A DNA stretch of 64,000 bases, from positions 25,313-89,312 of the forward strand of contig NZ_JADEXU010000010.1 in the NCBI RefSeq assembly GCF_015206895.1, in the 5' to 3' direction. The stretch comes from Nostoc sp. LEGE 12450. GTDB lineage: Bacteria > Cyanobacteriota > Cyanobacteriia > Cyanobacteriales > Nostocaceae. This document shows, in pieces, positions 10,326-19,754 of the stretch (position 1 is the first letter of the stretch; each line of letters starts with the position of its first letter). The position numbers were made by a program, and so were the translations under genes. The notes below the pieces were generated by a model that saw only the letters and a program-made list of their open reading frames with translations, did no database searches and had not been told where the DNA came from.

Positions 10326-10518
10326 GAGTTATTTTTCATCCAATAGATTCATCCCGTTGGGTGAAGTTAATCAGAAATTAGATCCTTTCAATCAATATGG
10401 GTTTCGTAGTACCTTATTTTTTACTTTTTAATAAATAAAAATACTGATAGTATTTTCTCGGATTTGTCGCCGTAGAAATACAGCCTCAGATCAAAATATT
10501 TTTCCTGGCTATCATTAT

Positions 10519-10548
10519 AAAAAAATAGCCCCCTGAATTCAGGAGGCT
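10519..10548 (-). terminator. Rho-independent terminator of the sigma-factor gene
   Basis: Read on the minus strand, AGCCTCCTGAATTCAGGGGG-CT (10548 to 10527) is a near-perfect palindrome followed directly by A then seven T (10525-10519). It lies 40 bases after the stop of the sigma gene, just beyond another hairpin at 10561-10582. Confidence 0.75.
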
Positions 10549-10560
10549 CATCATGCTCTA

Positions 10561-10582
10561 GAGACGCGGGATTTCGCGTCTC
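10561..10582. repeat. GAGACGCG...CGCGTCTC hairpin (dispersed palindrome family)
   Basis: GAGACGCG and CGCGTCTC are separated by GGATTT, five bases after the sigma-factor stop. A second member, AGACGCGATTAATCGCGTCT, is at 13989-14008. The same arms with different loops suggest a dispersed palindrome family reused at gene 3' ends. Confidence 0.6.
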
Positions 10583-10587
10583 CATAT

Positions 10588-11571
10588 TTAACTAGCAACG
10601 TATTCTTGGACATTGGCGCGACGGCGACGCAGATGAGCCAAAGCTTGATGCTCTAACTGGCGGACACGTTCGCGGCTGAGATTCAATCTCTCACCCACTT
10701 TCGCCAATGACATTTCGTTACCATCTTCTAAACCAAAGCGTAGAGCTAAAACTTCTCGCTGTTGCGGGGTTAGTTCTGCTAGTAGGTTGTTCAAATCTTG
10801 GCGTAAGAATTCTTGGTTGGTGTAATACTCTGGTGATGGCCCGCTATCTTCGAGCATTTCTTGCAACTCAGTATCTTGGTTATCGCCAACTTTAACGTCC
10901 AAAGACACTGGTTGACGCGCCATATTCAGGTACTCGCGGATCTGAGCAGGTTCTAGTTCCAGTTCTTTGGCAATTTCGGCTGGAGTAGGCGATCGCCCCA
11001 AGGTTTGAGCCAATTCACGCTGTACTTTCTTGATTTTGTTCAGTTTTTCGGTAATGTGAATCGGCAACCGGATAGTACGTCCTTGTTGAGCGATCGCGCG
11101 GGTAATAGCTTGGCGAATCCACCAGTAAGCGTAAGTCGAGAACTTATAACCCCTCATTGGGTCAAATTTCTCCACACCCCGCTCTAATCCTAGTGTTCCT
11201 TCCTGAATTAAATCCAGAAATTCCATATTTCGCTTTTGGTATTTTTTCGCAATAGCAACGACCAAGCGCAAATTCGCTTCGATCATTTTTTGCTTTGCCC
11301 GCTTACCTTGAGCTACTGTTTGTTGTACTTCAGTTTCCGATTGTTGAACCACGTCAGCCCACTCTGACATATCCGGTTCGCGGTGCAGTTTCTTCGCCAA
11401 AACCTCTTTGGCATCGATGAGCGTCATCATTTGTTGAACCTGCTTCCCATATACAATCTCTTGTTCACGGGTTAGCAGTGGTACACGGCCAATTTCTCGC
11501 AGATAGGTTCGCACCATATCAGCCGTGAATCTGGTGTTGAGATTTTCCGTTTGGGTATTGACAGTAGGCAT
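10588..11571 (-). CDS. Group 2 RNA polymerase sigma-70 factor
   Basis: Sigma factor of 327 residues, of the primary-like but non-essential group 2 that cyanobacteria use for light, nutrient and stress responses (SigB/C/D/E class). Seen: region 1.2 (DMVRTYLREIGRVPLLTREQEI), region 2 with NLRLVVAIAKKYQKRNMEFLDLIQEG and YKFSTYAYWWIRQAITRAI, region 3 (LNKIKKVQRELAQTLGRSPT) and region 4.2 (LSRERVRQLEHQALAHLRRRR). Region 1.1 is absent, as expected. Regions 2.3-2.4 and 4.2 are intact, so it should recognise consensus-type -10 and -35 elements. I cannot assign the exact Sig letter from memory. It is monocistronic, with a strong terminator at 10519-10548. Confidence 0.92.
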   Translation of the reverse strand: MPTVNTQTENLNTRFTADMVRTYLREIGRVPLLTREQEIVYGKQVQQMMTLIDAKEVLAKKLHREPDMSEWADVVQQSETEVQQTVAQGKRAKQKMIEANLRLVVAIAKKYQKRNMEFLDLIQEGTLGLERGVEKFDPMRGYKFSTYAYWWIRQAITRAIAQQGRTIRLPIHITEKLNKIKKVQRELAQTLGRSPTPAEIAKELELEPAQIREYLNMARQPVSLDVKVGDNQDTELQEMLEDSGPSPEYYTNQEFLRQDLNNLLAELTPQQREVLALRFGLEDGNEMSLAKVGERLNLSRERVRQLEHQALAHLRRRRANVQEYVAS

Positions 11572-12154
11572 TGGTGCGTTGTCCTCTACTCCGTAAATAA
11601 AATGTATGTTTTCTTACTAAAATGGATGGATAAAACTAGTAAATCTATCACAAAATATCAGGAGCTACTAAAAACAATTCTCAATTAATATAGACGTTTT
11701 TAAGACGTTAAGCCCCTAAGATAGGTTCCCCTATCTTCCCTAAATTTTCAATCTCTTATTAGCACACTGGTTATTTTTGAGAATTCTTACTTTAGGTAGT
11801 TACTGAGAGCAAGGAGCAAATCCGAAGTCGGTATGAGTTCCACTTGGTTTTATATTACGATAAATCAGGCAGATAGTAAAGTATCTTAAGATAAAACTTT
11901 CAATTATAATCCAAAATTAGTCGTTTGGAAAAAAATTTAGGCTTCCTTGAAATTACTGACTATATCTATAGTGACCCCAAAAACCTCTCTTCTGTTGCCA
12001 AAAAGTAGCCGGATAACCGAACTTAATTTCTTGTGAGGATGGAGGGATGTTACGAATTGGGAATTGGGCATTGGTCGGTAACGGATTAATCCTGATGTAG
12101 ATTAATCAGTGACTTCCCGTAGGGTAGGACAAATGACCAATGACAAATAACTAT
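11572..12154. other. Intergenic stretch with hairpin and STRR
   Basis: This 583-base gap separates the HerA-like gene from the upstream side of the sigma gene. It contains AAGATAGG-TTCC-CCTATCTT at 11718-11737, which would lie in or before the sigma leader, and a 7-base tandem repeat (GAATTGGGAATTGGGCATTG) near 12054-12073. No small gene was recognised. Confidence 0.4.
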
Positions 12155-13885
12155 TTAAAATCCCAGGTCAGCTTTGGCGAGTTCAGCAGCAGCGAATACT
12201 TCCGCGTCAGGTTTTTCTTCCCAGGCTGGCTCACCAATTTCTTCGTAAAAAGTTGCGTCGTAAGGACGGGTACGTACTACTACGGGCATGGGTACGGCAT
12301 GACCCAAAATTAAAGCTTGTTGTTTAGAGTCTAACTTTGCCAGTACCGATCGCAGTCCGCTACCACCAGATACACCCGTAAAAATCGCGTCAATGTCTTT
12401 TTCGTCATTAAGCAAAGCGGTAATGCGAGTTCCAATCTGGGACATAACTTCATTATCTATGCCTGATGGACGTTGATCAACTACCAAAAGTGTGACAAAA
12501 TACTTCCGCAACTCACGGGCAATAGTCCCAAAGATAGTGCTTTGTACGATAGCCGGGTCAAGAAAACGGTGCGCCTCTTCAATGGTAATCATCAACGGCG
12601 TGGGGCGATCGCAAGGGTTTTTGCTTTGCAGGAATTTATCTGCTTTTTTGACGTAATGCTCGTGGATACGTCGGGTGATCATATTCGTCACCAACATATA
12701 AGAGAGCATATTAGACTGGGAACCAAATTCTATCACAACATTCTTCCCAGATTCCAGACATTGCACAATTTTACTAATGTAATTCTGGGGGCAGACTGCT
12801 CGCATATACTTCAAGCTGTCCATCCGCAAGAGTTTGCGCTGCAATGCCATAATCGAGCCTTTGTGTCCGCGTTTCTCGTCGCAGAACATCTCGATTTCTT
12901 CATTAGTCATGTTCAGCAGTTGGACAATCCAAGACTTGCCAAACTCACTATATAGAATATTGGCGTTATCTAGGGCTGCGTCAGAGAGTCCTAAATCTCG
13001 GCTACATAACTTAATATCTTCAACTTCTATTTGCTCGTAACTCAAATAAAGTTCTTGAGCATCACGCACACCCCGGCGCTTTGTCGATTCGGGGTCAAGG
13101 GTATAAACTTCTACCTTGCTTGGAAAAAGTTGCTTTAATCCCTTAACTGTATTCACGTTCTTTCCTTCTGCGACAGCTTCCCAGCCATACTCAGAGTGCA
13201 TATCAAAAATCAAATTTACCGCCGCACTTTTACGGATAACGCCAGCTAAAAGTAGTCGCGTCAGAAAAGATTTACCAGTACCAGATTTCCCAAAAACCCC
13301 ATTACTCCGTTCCACGAAGCGGTTTAAATCGATACAAACGGGCACATCCATATCCAAGGGTTTCCCAATGGAAAAATTTCGCCTTTGGGGGTCATCTTCC
13401 CAGCCAAACACGCGGCGAAAGTCGTCAACGCTGGCTTCGTATACTTGACTAAAGTGGCTAGGAATAGTTTTAACAGGCAACAATTCCATCGTCGTGCTGG
13501 TTTGTGGCACAAAGGAAGCCAAACCCGTTACTGATGGGATAAAGGGATTTGCCGATTTGCCGTTTGTTGGGGAGAAAGATTCTTCCACTTCGGGAGTGAA
13601 CATCAACATCGGCGAGAGGTTGATAGTACCATAAGTACCACTTCCAGCTAAAACATCTCGTAAAAAAGTGTCTTCCCAACTGGGGGGATTAGCAATAATT
13701 CGTGCATTAGCAGCTCCCAATGCTACATCTGTCAGCATACAAAAAAAACGCGATCGCATCCCTTGCACAACAAGAAACTTACCAACCCGCATATCTTCCA
13801 CAGAAATGTCAGGATGCAATCGTACTTCTAAACCTTCAGTTAGAGAACCTTGAATAACCGAACCTAATGGCTGTCCCGAATTCAT
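12155..13885 (-). CDS. HerA-like ATP-binding protein (DUF87/HAS-barrel)
   Basis: Protein of 576 residues of the FtsK-HerA superfamily, hexameric ring motors that translocate DNA. An N-terminal beta-rich HAS-barrel region occupies about residues 1-100. A cyanobacterial insert follows, then FGKSGTGKSFLTRLLL (Walker A, about residue 205) and PLMITIEEAHRFLDPAI (Walker B). After that come VTLLVVDQRPSGIDNEVMSQIGTRI and a late arginine-containing segment. HerA usually works with the nuclease NurA in end resection; no NurA lies in this window, so the DNA partner is open. It is monocistronic. The start ATG at 13885 gives a complete barrel. Confidence 0.87.
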   Translation of the reverse strand: MNSGQPLGSVIQGSLTEGLEVRLHPDISVEDMRVGKFLVVQGMRSRFFCMLTDVALGAANARIIANPPSWEDTFLRDVLAGSGTYGTINLSPMLMFTPEVEESFSPTNGKSANPFIPSVTGLASFVPQTSTTMELLPVKTIPSHFSQVYEASVDDFRRVFGWEDDPQRRNFSIGKPLDMDVPVCIDLNRFVERSNGVFGKSGTGKSFLTRLLLAGVIRKSAAVNLIFDMHSEYGWEAVAEGKNVNTVKGLKQLFPSKVEVYTLDPESTKRRGVRDAQELYLSYEQIEVEDIKLCSRDLGLSDAALDNANILYSEFGKSWIVQLLNMTNEEIEMFCDEKRGHKGSIMALQRKLLRMDSLKYMRAVCPQNYISKIVQCLESGKNVVIEFGSQSNMLSYMLVTNMITRRIHEHYVKKADKFLQSKNPCDRPTPLMITIEEAHRFLDPAIVQSTIFGTIARELRKYFVTLLVVDQRPSGIDNEVMSQIGTRITALLNDEKDIDAIFTGVSGGSGLRSVLAKLDSKQQALILGHAVPMPVVVRTRPYDATFYEEIGEPAWEEKPDAEVFAAAELAKADLGF

Positions 13886-13925
13886 CTAGTTAATTACATG
13901 ATTGTTGATGCGATATCTTAATAGT

Positions 13926-13955
13926 CATTCAATTTTAGATTTTAGATTTTAGATT
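13926..13955. repeat. STRR: three tandem TTTTAGA units
   Basis: AATTTTAGATTTTAGATTTT-AGA is a 7-base tandem repeat of the short tandemly repeated repetitive type known from heterocystous cyanobacteria. It lies in the 175-base gap upstream of the HerA-like gene. Confidence 0.6.
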
Positions 13956-13988
13956 TTTCCTTCAATCCAAAATCCAAAATCGGCAGAG

Positions 13989-14008
13989 AGACGCGATTAA
14001 TCGCGTCT
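13989..14008. repeat. Perfect 20-bp palindrome AGACGCGATTAATCGCGTCT
   Basis: Fully self-complementary and 52 bases after the stop of the minus-strand GST gene. It has the same arms as the hairpin at 10561-10582. A transcript could fold here, but there is no T-run. Confidence 0.6.
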
Positions 14009-14060
14009 GTACAAGAGTTAGGAGTGTGAGGGAATAACTCAATGTCCCATGCCCAATGCC

Positions 14061-14855
14061 CTAATCAATCTGAATCGAAGTTGGCGCACTCCCTGCGGCT
14101 GAGGTGGTACTGATTAATGGTTTACGGAATTGAGCGTAAATGCGATCGCGCCAGGTAAAGAATGGTTCATAATCTATATTCTCTGAAAAGATTGGCAATC
14201 CTTTTCCTCTAATAGAAGCTGGTAAATCCAGATAGGGGCCAGGGGGGAACTTGAGTAATATCGATAAGCCAGCCACTGACAAGTCAGCTAAAGTCGGCTC
14301 ATCTCCAGTTAAATAAGGACTATCTGCCAATAATAACGTTACCGCTTCCAAGTCTTGTTTTAAAGATGCGATCGCTGACTGGATCACATCTGGACTATAA
14401 CCTACACCAAAACCCAACACTGTCAGTAAGTCAGTAGGTACTCCTCCAACCAGACTTTTAAATATATCTGGTGTTGAGGTGGGTAATAAAGACTTGCGGA
14501 AATTTTGATCTTGACTTACAGCTGCAAATAGCGCTTTCCTACCTTTGATACCTATAGATTCATCCGCCCATTCTTCTATCAATAAAGTTAAACCCCGTTT
14601 TTTGGGATCTTGGGGTATTATGGGGCGATCGGGATACTCTAAGTCTAAATACTTAGCTATTTCCGTAGAATCCGCAATATATTTATTACGATCCTTTAAT
14701 ACTGGGACTTGTTTCTGACCAGTCAGCCGGAAAAGTTCTACTTGTCCAATCCCAGGCGTAACTTCTATTTTGCGGTAATCTAGTCCTTTAAAATCTAGAA
14801 TTAGGCGCACTTTCTCTGAGTATTGAGATAGTTCCCATTGGTATAATTCCAGCAT
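14061..14855 (-). CDS. Glutathione S-transferase family protein
   Basis: Protein of 264 residues. The N-terminal thioredoxin-fold half shows LYQWELSQYSEKVRLILDFKGLDYRKIEV and KQVPVLKDRNKYIADSTEIAKYLD; the conserved cis-Pro (QVPVL) and the glutathione-binding D-S-T/E are present. The C-terminal helical half contains LADSPYLTGDEPTLADLSVAGLSILL, the usual GST-C signature. In the first motif Ser replaces a catalytic Cys or Tyr (SQYSEKV), as in many serine-type GSTs. Substrate unknown. Single gene; the start ATG at 14855 leaves no extra N-terminal residues. Confidence 0.88.
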   Translation of the reverse strand: MLELYQWELSQYSEKVRLILDFKGLDYRKIEVTPGIGQVELFRLTGQKQVPVLKDRNKYIADSTEIAKYLDLEYPDRPIIPQDPKKRGLTLLIEEWADESIGIKGRKALFAAVSQDQNFRKSLLPTSTPDIFKSLVGGVPTDLLTVLGFGVGYSPDVIQSAIASLKQDLEAVTLLLADSPYLTGDEPTLADLSVAGLSILLKFPPGPYLDLPASIRGKGLPIFSENIDYEPFFTWRDRIYAQFRKPLISTTSAAGSAPTSIQID

Positions 14856-15578
14856 CTTGTATACCTAATAACTGGTCAACTTCTTAAACTTTACAATTGT
14901 ATCTTTAGTTAAAGTAATTTTTCTTTACATTAGTTGCTTTTGTTGATTTTTGTCCGATCTAACTGGAATTATGATTGAACTCATGTCTAGTTTTTGGCAA
15001 AATCATCAATTTCAAAATTATTATTTTCCAATTAAAATATAAAAGAATTAAATAATTTATTTCGGGATACATAAATAAAGTTAACCACTCAGTTGCAAAT
15101 ATTCAGCAGTTAATTTAATTTCCCTCACTATTAGACTAAATTATCTGTGGTTTTGCTGAATCATTAATGCTTAATTCAGATATATCGCCTTGTCCTATAT
15201 GGAATTCAGTATTTTTCAAACTTATCAATTTACGTACAAATTTATATATATATATTGGCTTTTTAGTAGAGTTTTTTCCACAGTTTATTGTAACTGAAAC
15301 CTTGGATATGTGAAATCTTCCCACTCTTTTAGAGTTGAGCCTACAGCAAGTGAGGCTTTTAGCTCTTTATCAGTGTGACTGAGAAAATATACTCGTTACA
15401 TAAAATATGTGGTAGATATATTTCATACCGATCAGCTTGTTTCGAGGTTATATATTTTACCCAGCTAGCAAAAACTCTTCTGAGGAAAAATTTTACTTCC
15501 CTCTTTGGTTAGATTTTGTGCATAGCAAAATGTTATAAATCTTTATGTAATGTATGGACAAAAAGACAAACAAAATTT
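14856..15578. other. Long AT-rich intergenic region before the fasciclin gene
   Basis: This 723-base divergent region separates the GST gene (minus) from the fasciclin gene (plus). It is AT-rich with a TATATATATATA run near 15244 and one exact DnaA-box-like TTTTCCACA near 15276. A 62-codon minus frame at 15136-15324 has a GTG start and no recognisable family, so I leave it uncalled. Confidence 0.4.
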
Positions 15579-16409
15579 ATGAAGACAAATAACAGCAAAT
15601 TGCTGACCACGTTGGCAGGCATAGCAGGATTCACTAGTTTAAGCCTTCTCATTACTTTACCATCTGAAGCCAAAGAGGTATTAAATCCTAACCCCAGTAT
15701 TTTCAACGAAGCCCCCTATAACAAGGGTCAACGCCTTCAAGTAAACGCTCAATACACACCTACTGAGGCTACTTCCGAAACACAAAAAGGCAATACTAAG
15801 CGCAAACAAGTAGCGCAGAAAGGTAGTGTAACAAATCCCAGACCCAGTATTTTCAACGAGCCTCCTTATAACCGTGGTGGTAGTGCTACACCTATTGAAC
15901 CAAAACCCCCCACGCCAGGTACTACCCCAGAAACTCAACCCGGTCAGAAACCTACTACAACTCCACCAGGCCCAGGGGCAAGTGACAATCAAGGCAAAAA
16001 CCTGTTAGCGTTGGCAGAGTCAAACGCTTCTTTTACAACCTTAACCAAGGCTTTGAAAGCAGCAGGGTTGACTGGAGCTTTGCAAGGCAAAGATAACTTA
16101 ACTATTTTTGCACCCACTGATGCCGCTTTTGCTAAGTTGCCAGCAGATGCTTTGCAAGAATTGTTAAACCCAGCTAACAAAGAAGTATTGCTCAAGATTT
16201 TAACTTACCATGTAGTACCTGGTAAGGTATTGTCCACTGATTTGAAGTCTGGTGAAGTTAAAAGCCTCGAAGGTGGCGCAATCAACGTTAAGGTTGATCC
16301 TTCTACTGGTGTAACTGTCAATGATGCTAAGGTTACACAAGCAGATATCACAGGCAGCAACGGTGTAATCCACGCAATTGATCAGGTAATTTTGCCTCCT
16401 GACTTGTAG
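15579..16409 (+). CDS. Secreted fasciclin (FAS1) domain protein with duplicated Pro-rich motif
   Basis: The start is taken at ATG 15579 (MKTNNSKLL) because it begins a clean signal peptide of about 31 residues ending LPSEA; an earlier TTG at 15516 would add an unlikely 21-residue leader. A low-complexity linker follows, containing the motif NP-x-PSIFNE-x-PYN-x-G twice (LNPNPSIFNEAPYNKG and TNPRPSIFNEPPYNRG) and a Pro/Thr-rich stretch. The C-terminal FAS1 domain of about 135 residues has NLTIFAPTDAAFAKLP (H1-like) and LTYHVVPGKVL through GVIHAIDQVILPP. FAS1 domains mediate adhesion at the cell surface. It is followed by a terminator at 16475-16505. Confidence 0.92.
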   Translation: MKTNNSKLLTTLAGIAGFTSLSLLITLPSEAKEVLNPNPSIFNEAPYNKGQRLQVNAQYTPTEATSETQKGNTKRKQVAQKGSVTNPRPSIFNEPPYNRGGSATPIEPKPPTPGTTPETQPGQKPTTTPPGPGASDNQGKNLLALAESNASFTTLTKALKAAGLTGALQGKDNLTIFAPTDAAFAKLPADALQELLNPANKEVLLKILTYHVVPGKVLSTDLKSGEVKSLEGGAINVKVDPSTGVTVNDAKVTQADITGSNGVIHAIDQVILPPDL

Positions 16410-16474
16410 TTTGTAGGTATTAGTACAATCAGTAACAGAATTAGGTAGGAATAAAGTATTAATACATAAACATT

Positions 16475-16505
16475 CCGTTCAATGTTAATTTTGGACGGTT
16501 TTTTT
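16475..16505 (+). terminator. Rho-independent terminator of the fasciclin gene
   Basis: CCGTTCA (16475-16481) pairs with TGGACGG (16492-16498), including one T-G wobble, and is followed by seven T. It lies 65 bases after the fasciclin stop and just before the convergent deacetylase. Confidence 0.8.
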
Positions 16506-16542
16506 GTATTTTAATAACAGTGAGCTAAATTGGCAACCCCAC

Positions 16543-17448
16543 CTAATGGCTTTGCTTTTGGTTTGCAATCAGCTTTTGATCCTTATCTTGCATTTCTAAA
16601 AGTTCAGGGATAGTAACAAAGCTATAGCCCTGTTTCCGAAAGTTGGCAATAATTTCTGGTAAAGCTTGTACAGTTTTAGAGCGATTACCACCACCATCAT
16701 GCATCAACACAATGCCACCCGGCTTGGCTCTTCTGAACACATTATTAATTAACTTTGGTACAGCAGGACGTGAGTAGTCTACAGAGTCAGATGACCAAAG
16801 GATGATGGCATATTTGCTATTTTTAGCGTAATCAGCCACCCCATTGTGCATGATTCCCCCTGGTGGTCGAAATAGATTTGTTTTAATACCTGTCACTTGA
16901 TAAATCTGGTCTGCTGTGTGGTCAATTTCATAAGCGGCTGCTTGTGGATTCAGAAATTGATACCAATGATGCCAAGTATGATTACCAATTACGTGACCTT
17001 CAGCAATTTCTCGCTTCAGTAAGCCTGGATAATTTTTTACATTCTGCCCAATTACAAAAAATGTCCCTTTGATTTGATTTTGTTTGAGAATATCTAGTAC
17101 CTGGGCGGTACTTTCAGGCCATGGCCCATCATCAAAGGTGAGAGCAATTACTTTCTGTTGGGGAGTAAGTTTTGCCGCACCAACTATTGCTCCTTGAAAG
17201 CTTGGTGGCACACCATAGGAAAGACCCTTTATTTGCGCTTGTTGCTGCCAAATTTTAAGCATCGTTGCTTTTAATTCTTCAATCTGCTGTTGGGCCCCAA
17301 CTTTGGCTGGTAGCTTGTTTACATTTATATTTTCTGTACTTTCGGCCTCAGATGATCTTGACTTGATAAACATCATCGTGGTGGTACTCAAGACAAGCAA
17401 CGCTATTAATATTTTTTGCACACCAAAAAATGACTTATTGTCCTCCAC
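16543..17448 (-). CDS. Polysaccharide deacetylase (NodB/CE4), membrane-anchored or secreted
   Basis: Enzyme of 301 residues expected to remove acetyl groups from peptidoglycan or another polysaccharide outside the cytoplasmic membrane. All CE4 motifs are visible: TFDDGP (catalytic and metal Asp), HTWHH (metal His pair, written GNHTWHHW), RPPGG, the DSVDY segment and LMHDGGG. The N-terminus (KILIALLVLSTTTMMFI at about 12-28) is a signal anchor followed by a short coiled stretch. The start ATG at 17448 precedes this anchor directly. Its nearest upstream neighbour is hemL on the same strand, over 600 bases away, with terminator-like hairpins between. Confidence 0.92.
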   Translation of the reverse strand: MEDNKSFFGVQKILIALLVLSTTTMMFIKSRSSEAESTENINVNKLPAKVGAQQQIEELKATMLKIWQQQAQIKGLSYGVPPSFQGAIVGAAKLTPQQKVIALTFDDGPWPESTAQVLDILKQNQIKGTFFVIGQNVKNYPGLLKREIAEGHVIGNHTWHHWYQFLNPQAAAYEIDHTADQIYQVTGIKTNLFRPPGGIMHNGVADYAKNSKYAIILWSSDSVDYSRPAVPKLINNVFRRAKPGGIVLMHDGGGNRSKTVQALPEIIANFRKQGYSFVTIPELLEMQDKDQKLIANQKQSH

Positions 17449-18059
17449 TTCATAGCTCCTTCAAGGGTAGAACCGTTTTTTTCACAATATTTCTGGCAGT
17501 TTTTGACACTGTTATAAGCCTTGTCATGCAAACTACAGCATGATTAGTAATATCTTTTAAAGTTAGCTCTAACCCTGACTCCGAAAAAATGCCTTATTCT
17601 ACGGTTATCTAAATATCTATAAACAAAACCCTCACCAGGAAGGTGAGAGCCTTCTTGTACCTTAGTTTTCGTAGACTACGAGATATGAAGGGAATTTAGA
17701 TAACTATAAAAGGCAATTAATTTTGCCTTGTTAACATGAATATACTGAATGTAGTTTAAATATTGCATACTGCATTGACGAAGCCATTGCGAAATTATGA
17801 CAAAGGTGTGACCTTATTTGAGTGATAACGGTACAGTACAGACCCGTTAAAAAATTTCTTTGCTCCCCTACTACACAAGATGAGTCAATAGCATTGGCTG
17901 CTGAATGCTGAGTTACTAAGAGAGTAAAACAAGGGTTATTAAAGTAAGGATTCATTTTTGTGGGGCGGGTAAGATTACCTACCCCGCAAAATGGTAGACA
18001 ATATCCCCACCCCACAAGAGGTAACTGGATACTTGTTTATTTGGGAATCCCTTAACAGC
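17449..18059. other. Intergenic region with several hairpins
   Basis: This 611-base gap between hemL and the deacetylase (both minus) holds an imperfect hairpin GCGGGTA/TACCCCGC at 17965-17987, a hairpin AAGGCAA/TTGCCTT at 17710-17729 followed on the minus strand by TTTT, and the terminator at 17620-17647. A 94-codon frame at 17731-18015 does not look like a real protein. Confidence 0.45.
17620..17647 (-). terminator. Terminator-like hairpin downstream of hemL
   Basis: On the minus strand CTCACC-TTCCT-GGTGAG is followed by GGTTTTGTTT. The stem is only six pairs but GC-rich. It could end a hemL read-through transcript before the deacetylase promoter. Confidence 0.45.
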
Positions 18060-19358
18060 TTACAGACTAGACATTACATCCCGTGCAATTGCTAAAGTTT
18101 GATCGATGTCTTCTTCAGTGTGAGCAAAAGACGTAAAACCAGCTTCAAATTGAGAGGGTGCTAGGTAAACACCACGTTCTAACATACCCCGATGGAAGCG
18201 TCCGAATTTGGCTGTATCAGACTTTTTCGCATCTTCGTAGTTATGAACTGGGCCAGAGGTAAAGAATAAACCAAACATGGCGCTGATTTGACCGCCGCAA
18301 GCTGCATGACCAGTTTCTTTAGCAATTTGCAGCAAACCATCTGCTAGCTTTTTAGTAATCCGCTCAAGATAATCGTAAGTACCTGGCTTTTGCAGCAATT
18401 CTAAAGTCTTAATACCAGCAGTCATCGCCAAGGGATTACCCGAAAGAGTCCCAGCTTGATATACGGGACCAGCAGGGGCAACCATTGACATAATATCTCG
18501 GCGACCGCCATAAGCTCCTACTGGCAAACCACCACCAATAACCTTGCCCAAGGTTGTTAAATCGGGGGTCACGCCAAATTTTTCTTGAGCGCCACCGTAA
18601 GCAATGCGGAAGCCCGTCATCACTTCGTCAAATACCAATAAGGCTCCATACTCGTGAGTGAGTTCCCGTAATCCTTCTAAGAAACCTGCGTCGGGTGCAA
18701 TAAATCCAGCATTACCAACAACTGGCTCAAGAATAACGCCAGCAATCTCGTCGCGGTTTTCTTCAAACAAGGCTTTGACGGATTCTAGATCATTGTAAGG
18801 TGCGGTTAGAGTAGTGCTAGTTGCCGCTTTTGGAACTCCTGGTGAGTCTGGTAAGCCAAGTGTGGCAACACCAGAACCTGCCTTCACGAGAAAGGTATCG
18901 GCGTGTCCGTGGTAACAGCCTTCAAACTTAATGATTTTGTCTCGCTTGGTGAAAGCCCGCATCAGCCGCAAAACTCCCATACAGGCTTCAGTTCCAGAGT
19001 TAACAAATCTGACCATTTCGATGCTGGGAACGGCATCAATGACCATTTCTGCTAAAACATTTTCTAGAGTTGAGGGAGCGCCGAAACTGGTGCCTTTTTC
19101 TAAAGCTTCATGCAACGCTGCAATGACTTCTGGATGAGCATGACCGCAAATAGCTGGGCCCCAAGTACCTACATAGTCTATATATTGGTTGCCATCTACA
19201 TCCCAAATATATGCGCCTTTAACACGATCAAAAACGATGGGTTGTCCACCTACAGATTTAAAGGCACGAACTGGAGAACTGACTCCTCCGGGCATGAGGT
19301 TTTGAGCAGCGGCGAAGACCTCTTGTGATTTTGTTGTTTTAATTGTGGTATTTACCAA
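18060..19358 (-). CDS. hemL: Glutamate-1-semialdehyde 2,1-aminomutase
   Basis: Enzyme of 432 residues that converts glutamate-1-semialdehyde to 5-aminolevulinate, the committed precursor of chlorophyll, haem, phycobilins and corrinoids, with pyridoxal phosphate. Seen: N-terminal [53 protein letters not shown] (PLP phosphate site), [45 protein letters not shown] with the Schiff-base lysine in GKVIGGG, and [15 protein letters not shown]. Length is the usual one. The start ATG at 19358 fits homologues; it is a single gene. Confidence 0.97.
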   Translation of the reverse strand: MVNTTIKTTKSQEVFAAAQNLMPGGVSSPVRAFKSVGGQPIVFDRVKGAYIWDVDGNQYIDYVGTWGPAICGHAHPEVIAALHEALEKGTSFGAPSTLENVLAEMVIDAVPSIEMVRFVNSGTEACMGVLRLMRAFTKRDKIIKFEGCYHGHADTFLVKAGSGVATLGLPDSPGVPKAATSTTLTAPYNDLESVKALFEENRDEIAGVILEPVVGNAGFIAPDAGFLEGLRELTHEYGALLVFDEVMTGFRIAYGGAQEKFGVTPDLTTLGKVIGGGLPVGAYGGRRDIMSMVAPAGPVYQAGTLSGNPLAMTAGIKTLELLQKPGTYDYLERITKKLADGLLQIAKETGHAACGGQISAMFGLFFTSGPVHNYEDAKKSDTAKFGRFHRGMLERGVYLAPSQFEAGFTSFAHTEEDIDQTLAIARDVMSSL

Positions 19359-19464
19359 GGTTCTCTCCTAACAGTGGACAATAAAAAGCTCTATCTCAGG
19401 ATAGGGTTAAAAATTGCTTAGAATTTCTATCCTATAGAATTAACTGAACCAAAAAAATAACAAT

Positions 19465-19653
19465 ATGTTATACAAGTCCAACAAAGACTTGCCTCTAGAT
19501 ATTCAAACTCGATTATCTGAAGCATACCAGGATCTTTACCGAGCAGCTTTTAACTCGGCCATCCATTGGTATGGTGAGGCATCAAAAGCTCATAAAGTTG
19601 CTTTAAGTGCTGTAAAGATGCAGTCTGCAATGGAACACAATGCTCTTGTTTAG
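19465..19653 (+). CDS. ChaB-like small protein
   Basis: A 62-residue protein whose opening, YKSNKDLPLDIQTRLSEAYQ followed by DLYRAAFNSAI, matches the ChaB domain pattern (YK-x-N-x-DLP...A-Q-x-Y-x-AFN-A). ChaB proteins are small, often annotated as cation transport regulators because of the E. coli cha locus, but their biochemical role is unclear. The rest is helical and ends after EHNALV. It lies 106 bases from the divergent hemL and 101 bases before hisIE on the same strand. An intervening AT-rich stretch suggests separate promoters. Confidence 0.72.
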   Translation: MLYKSNKDLPLDIQTRLSEAYQDLYRAAFNSAIHWYGEASKAHKVALSAVKMQSAMEHNALV

Positions 19654-19754
19654 AGCTAGATAAGATAGTTAAATTCAAAAAAATATACCAGTTGCTCTAT
19701 TCAGAATGGTATCGTAAATCCATAAGTTATTCTCATTAGAGCAAACTAGCTGGT

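Noticed and set aside
15136..15324. 62-codon minus frame with GTG start
   Set aside because: Composition is not absurd, but there is no Shine-Dalgarno sequence and no recognisable family; left uncalled.
17731..18015. 94-codon minus frame
   Set aside because: Composition and lack of any family features; it runs through hairpins in an intergenic gap.
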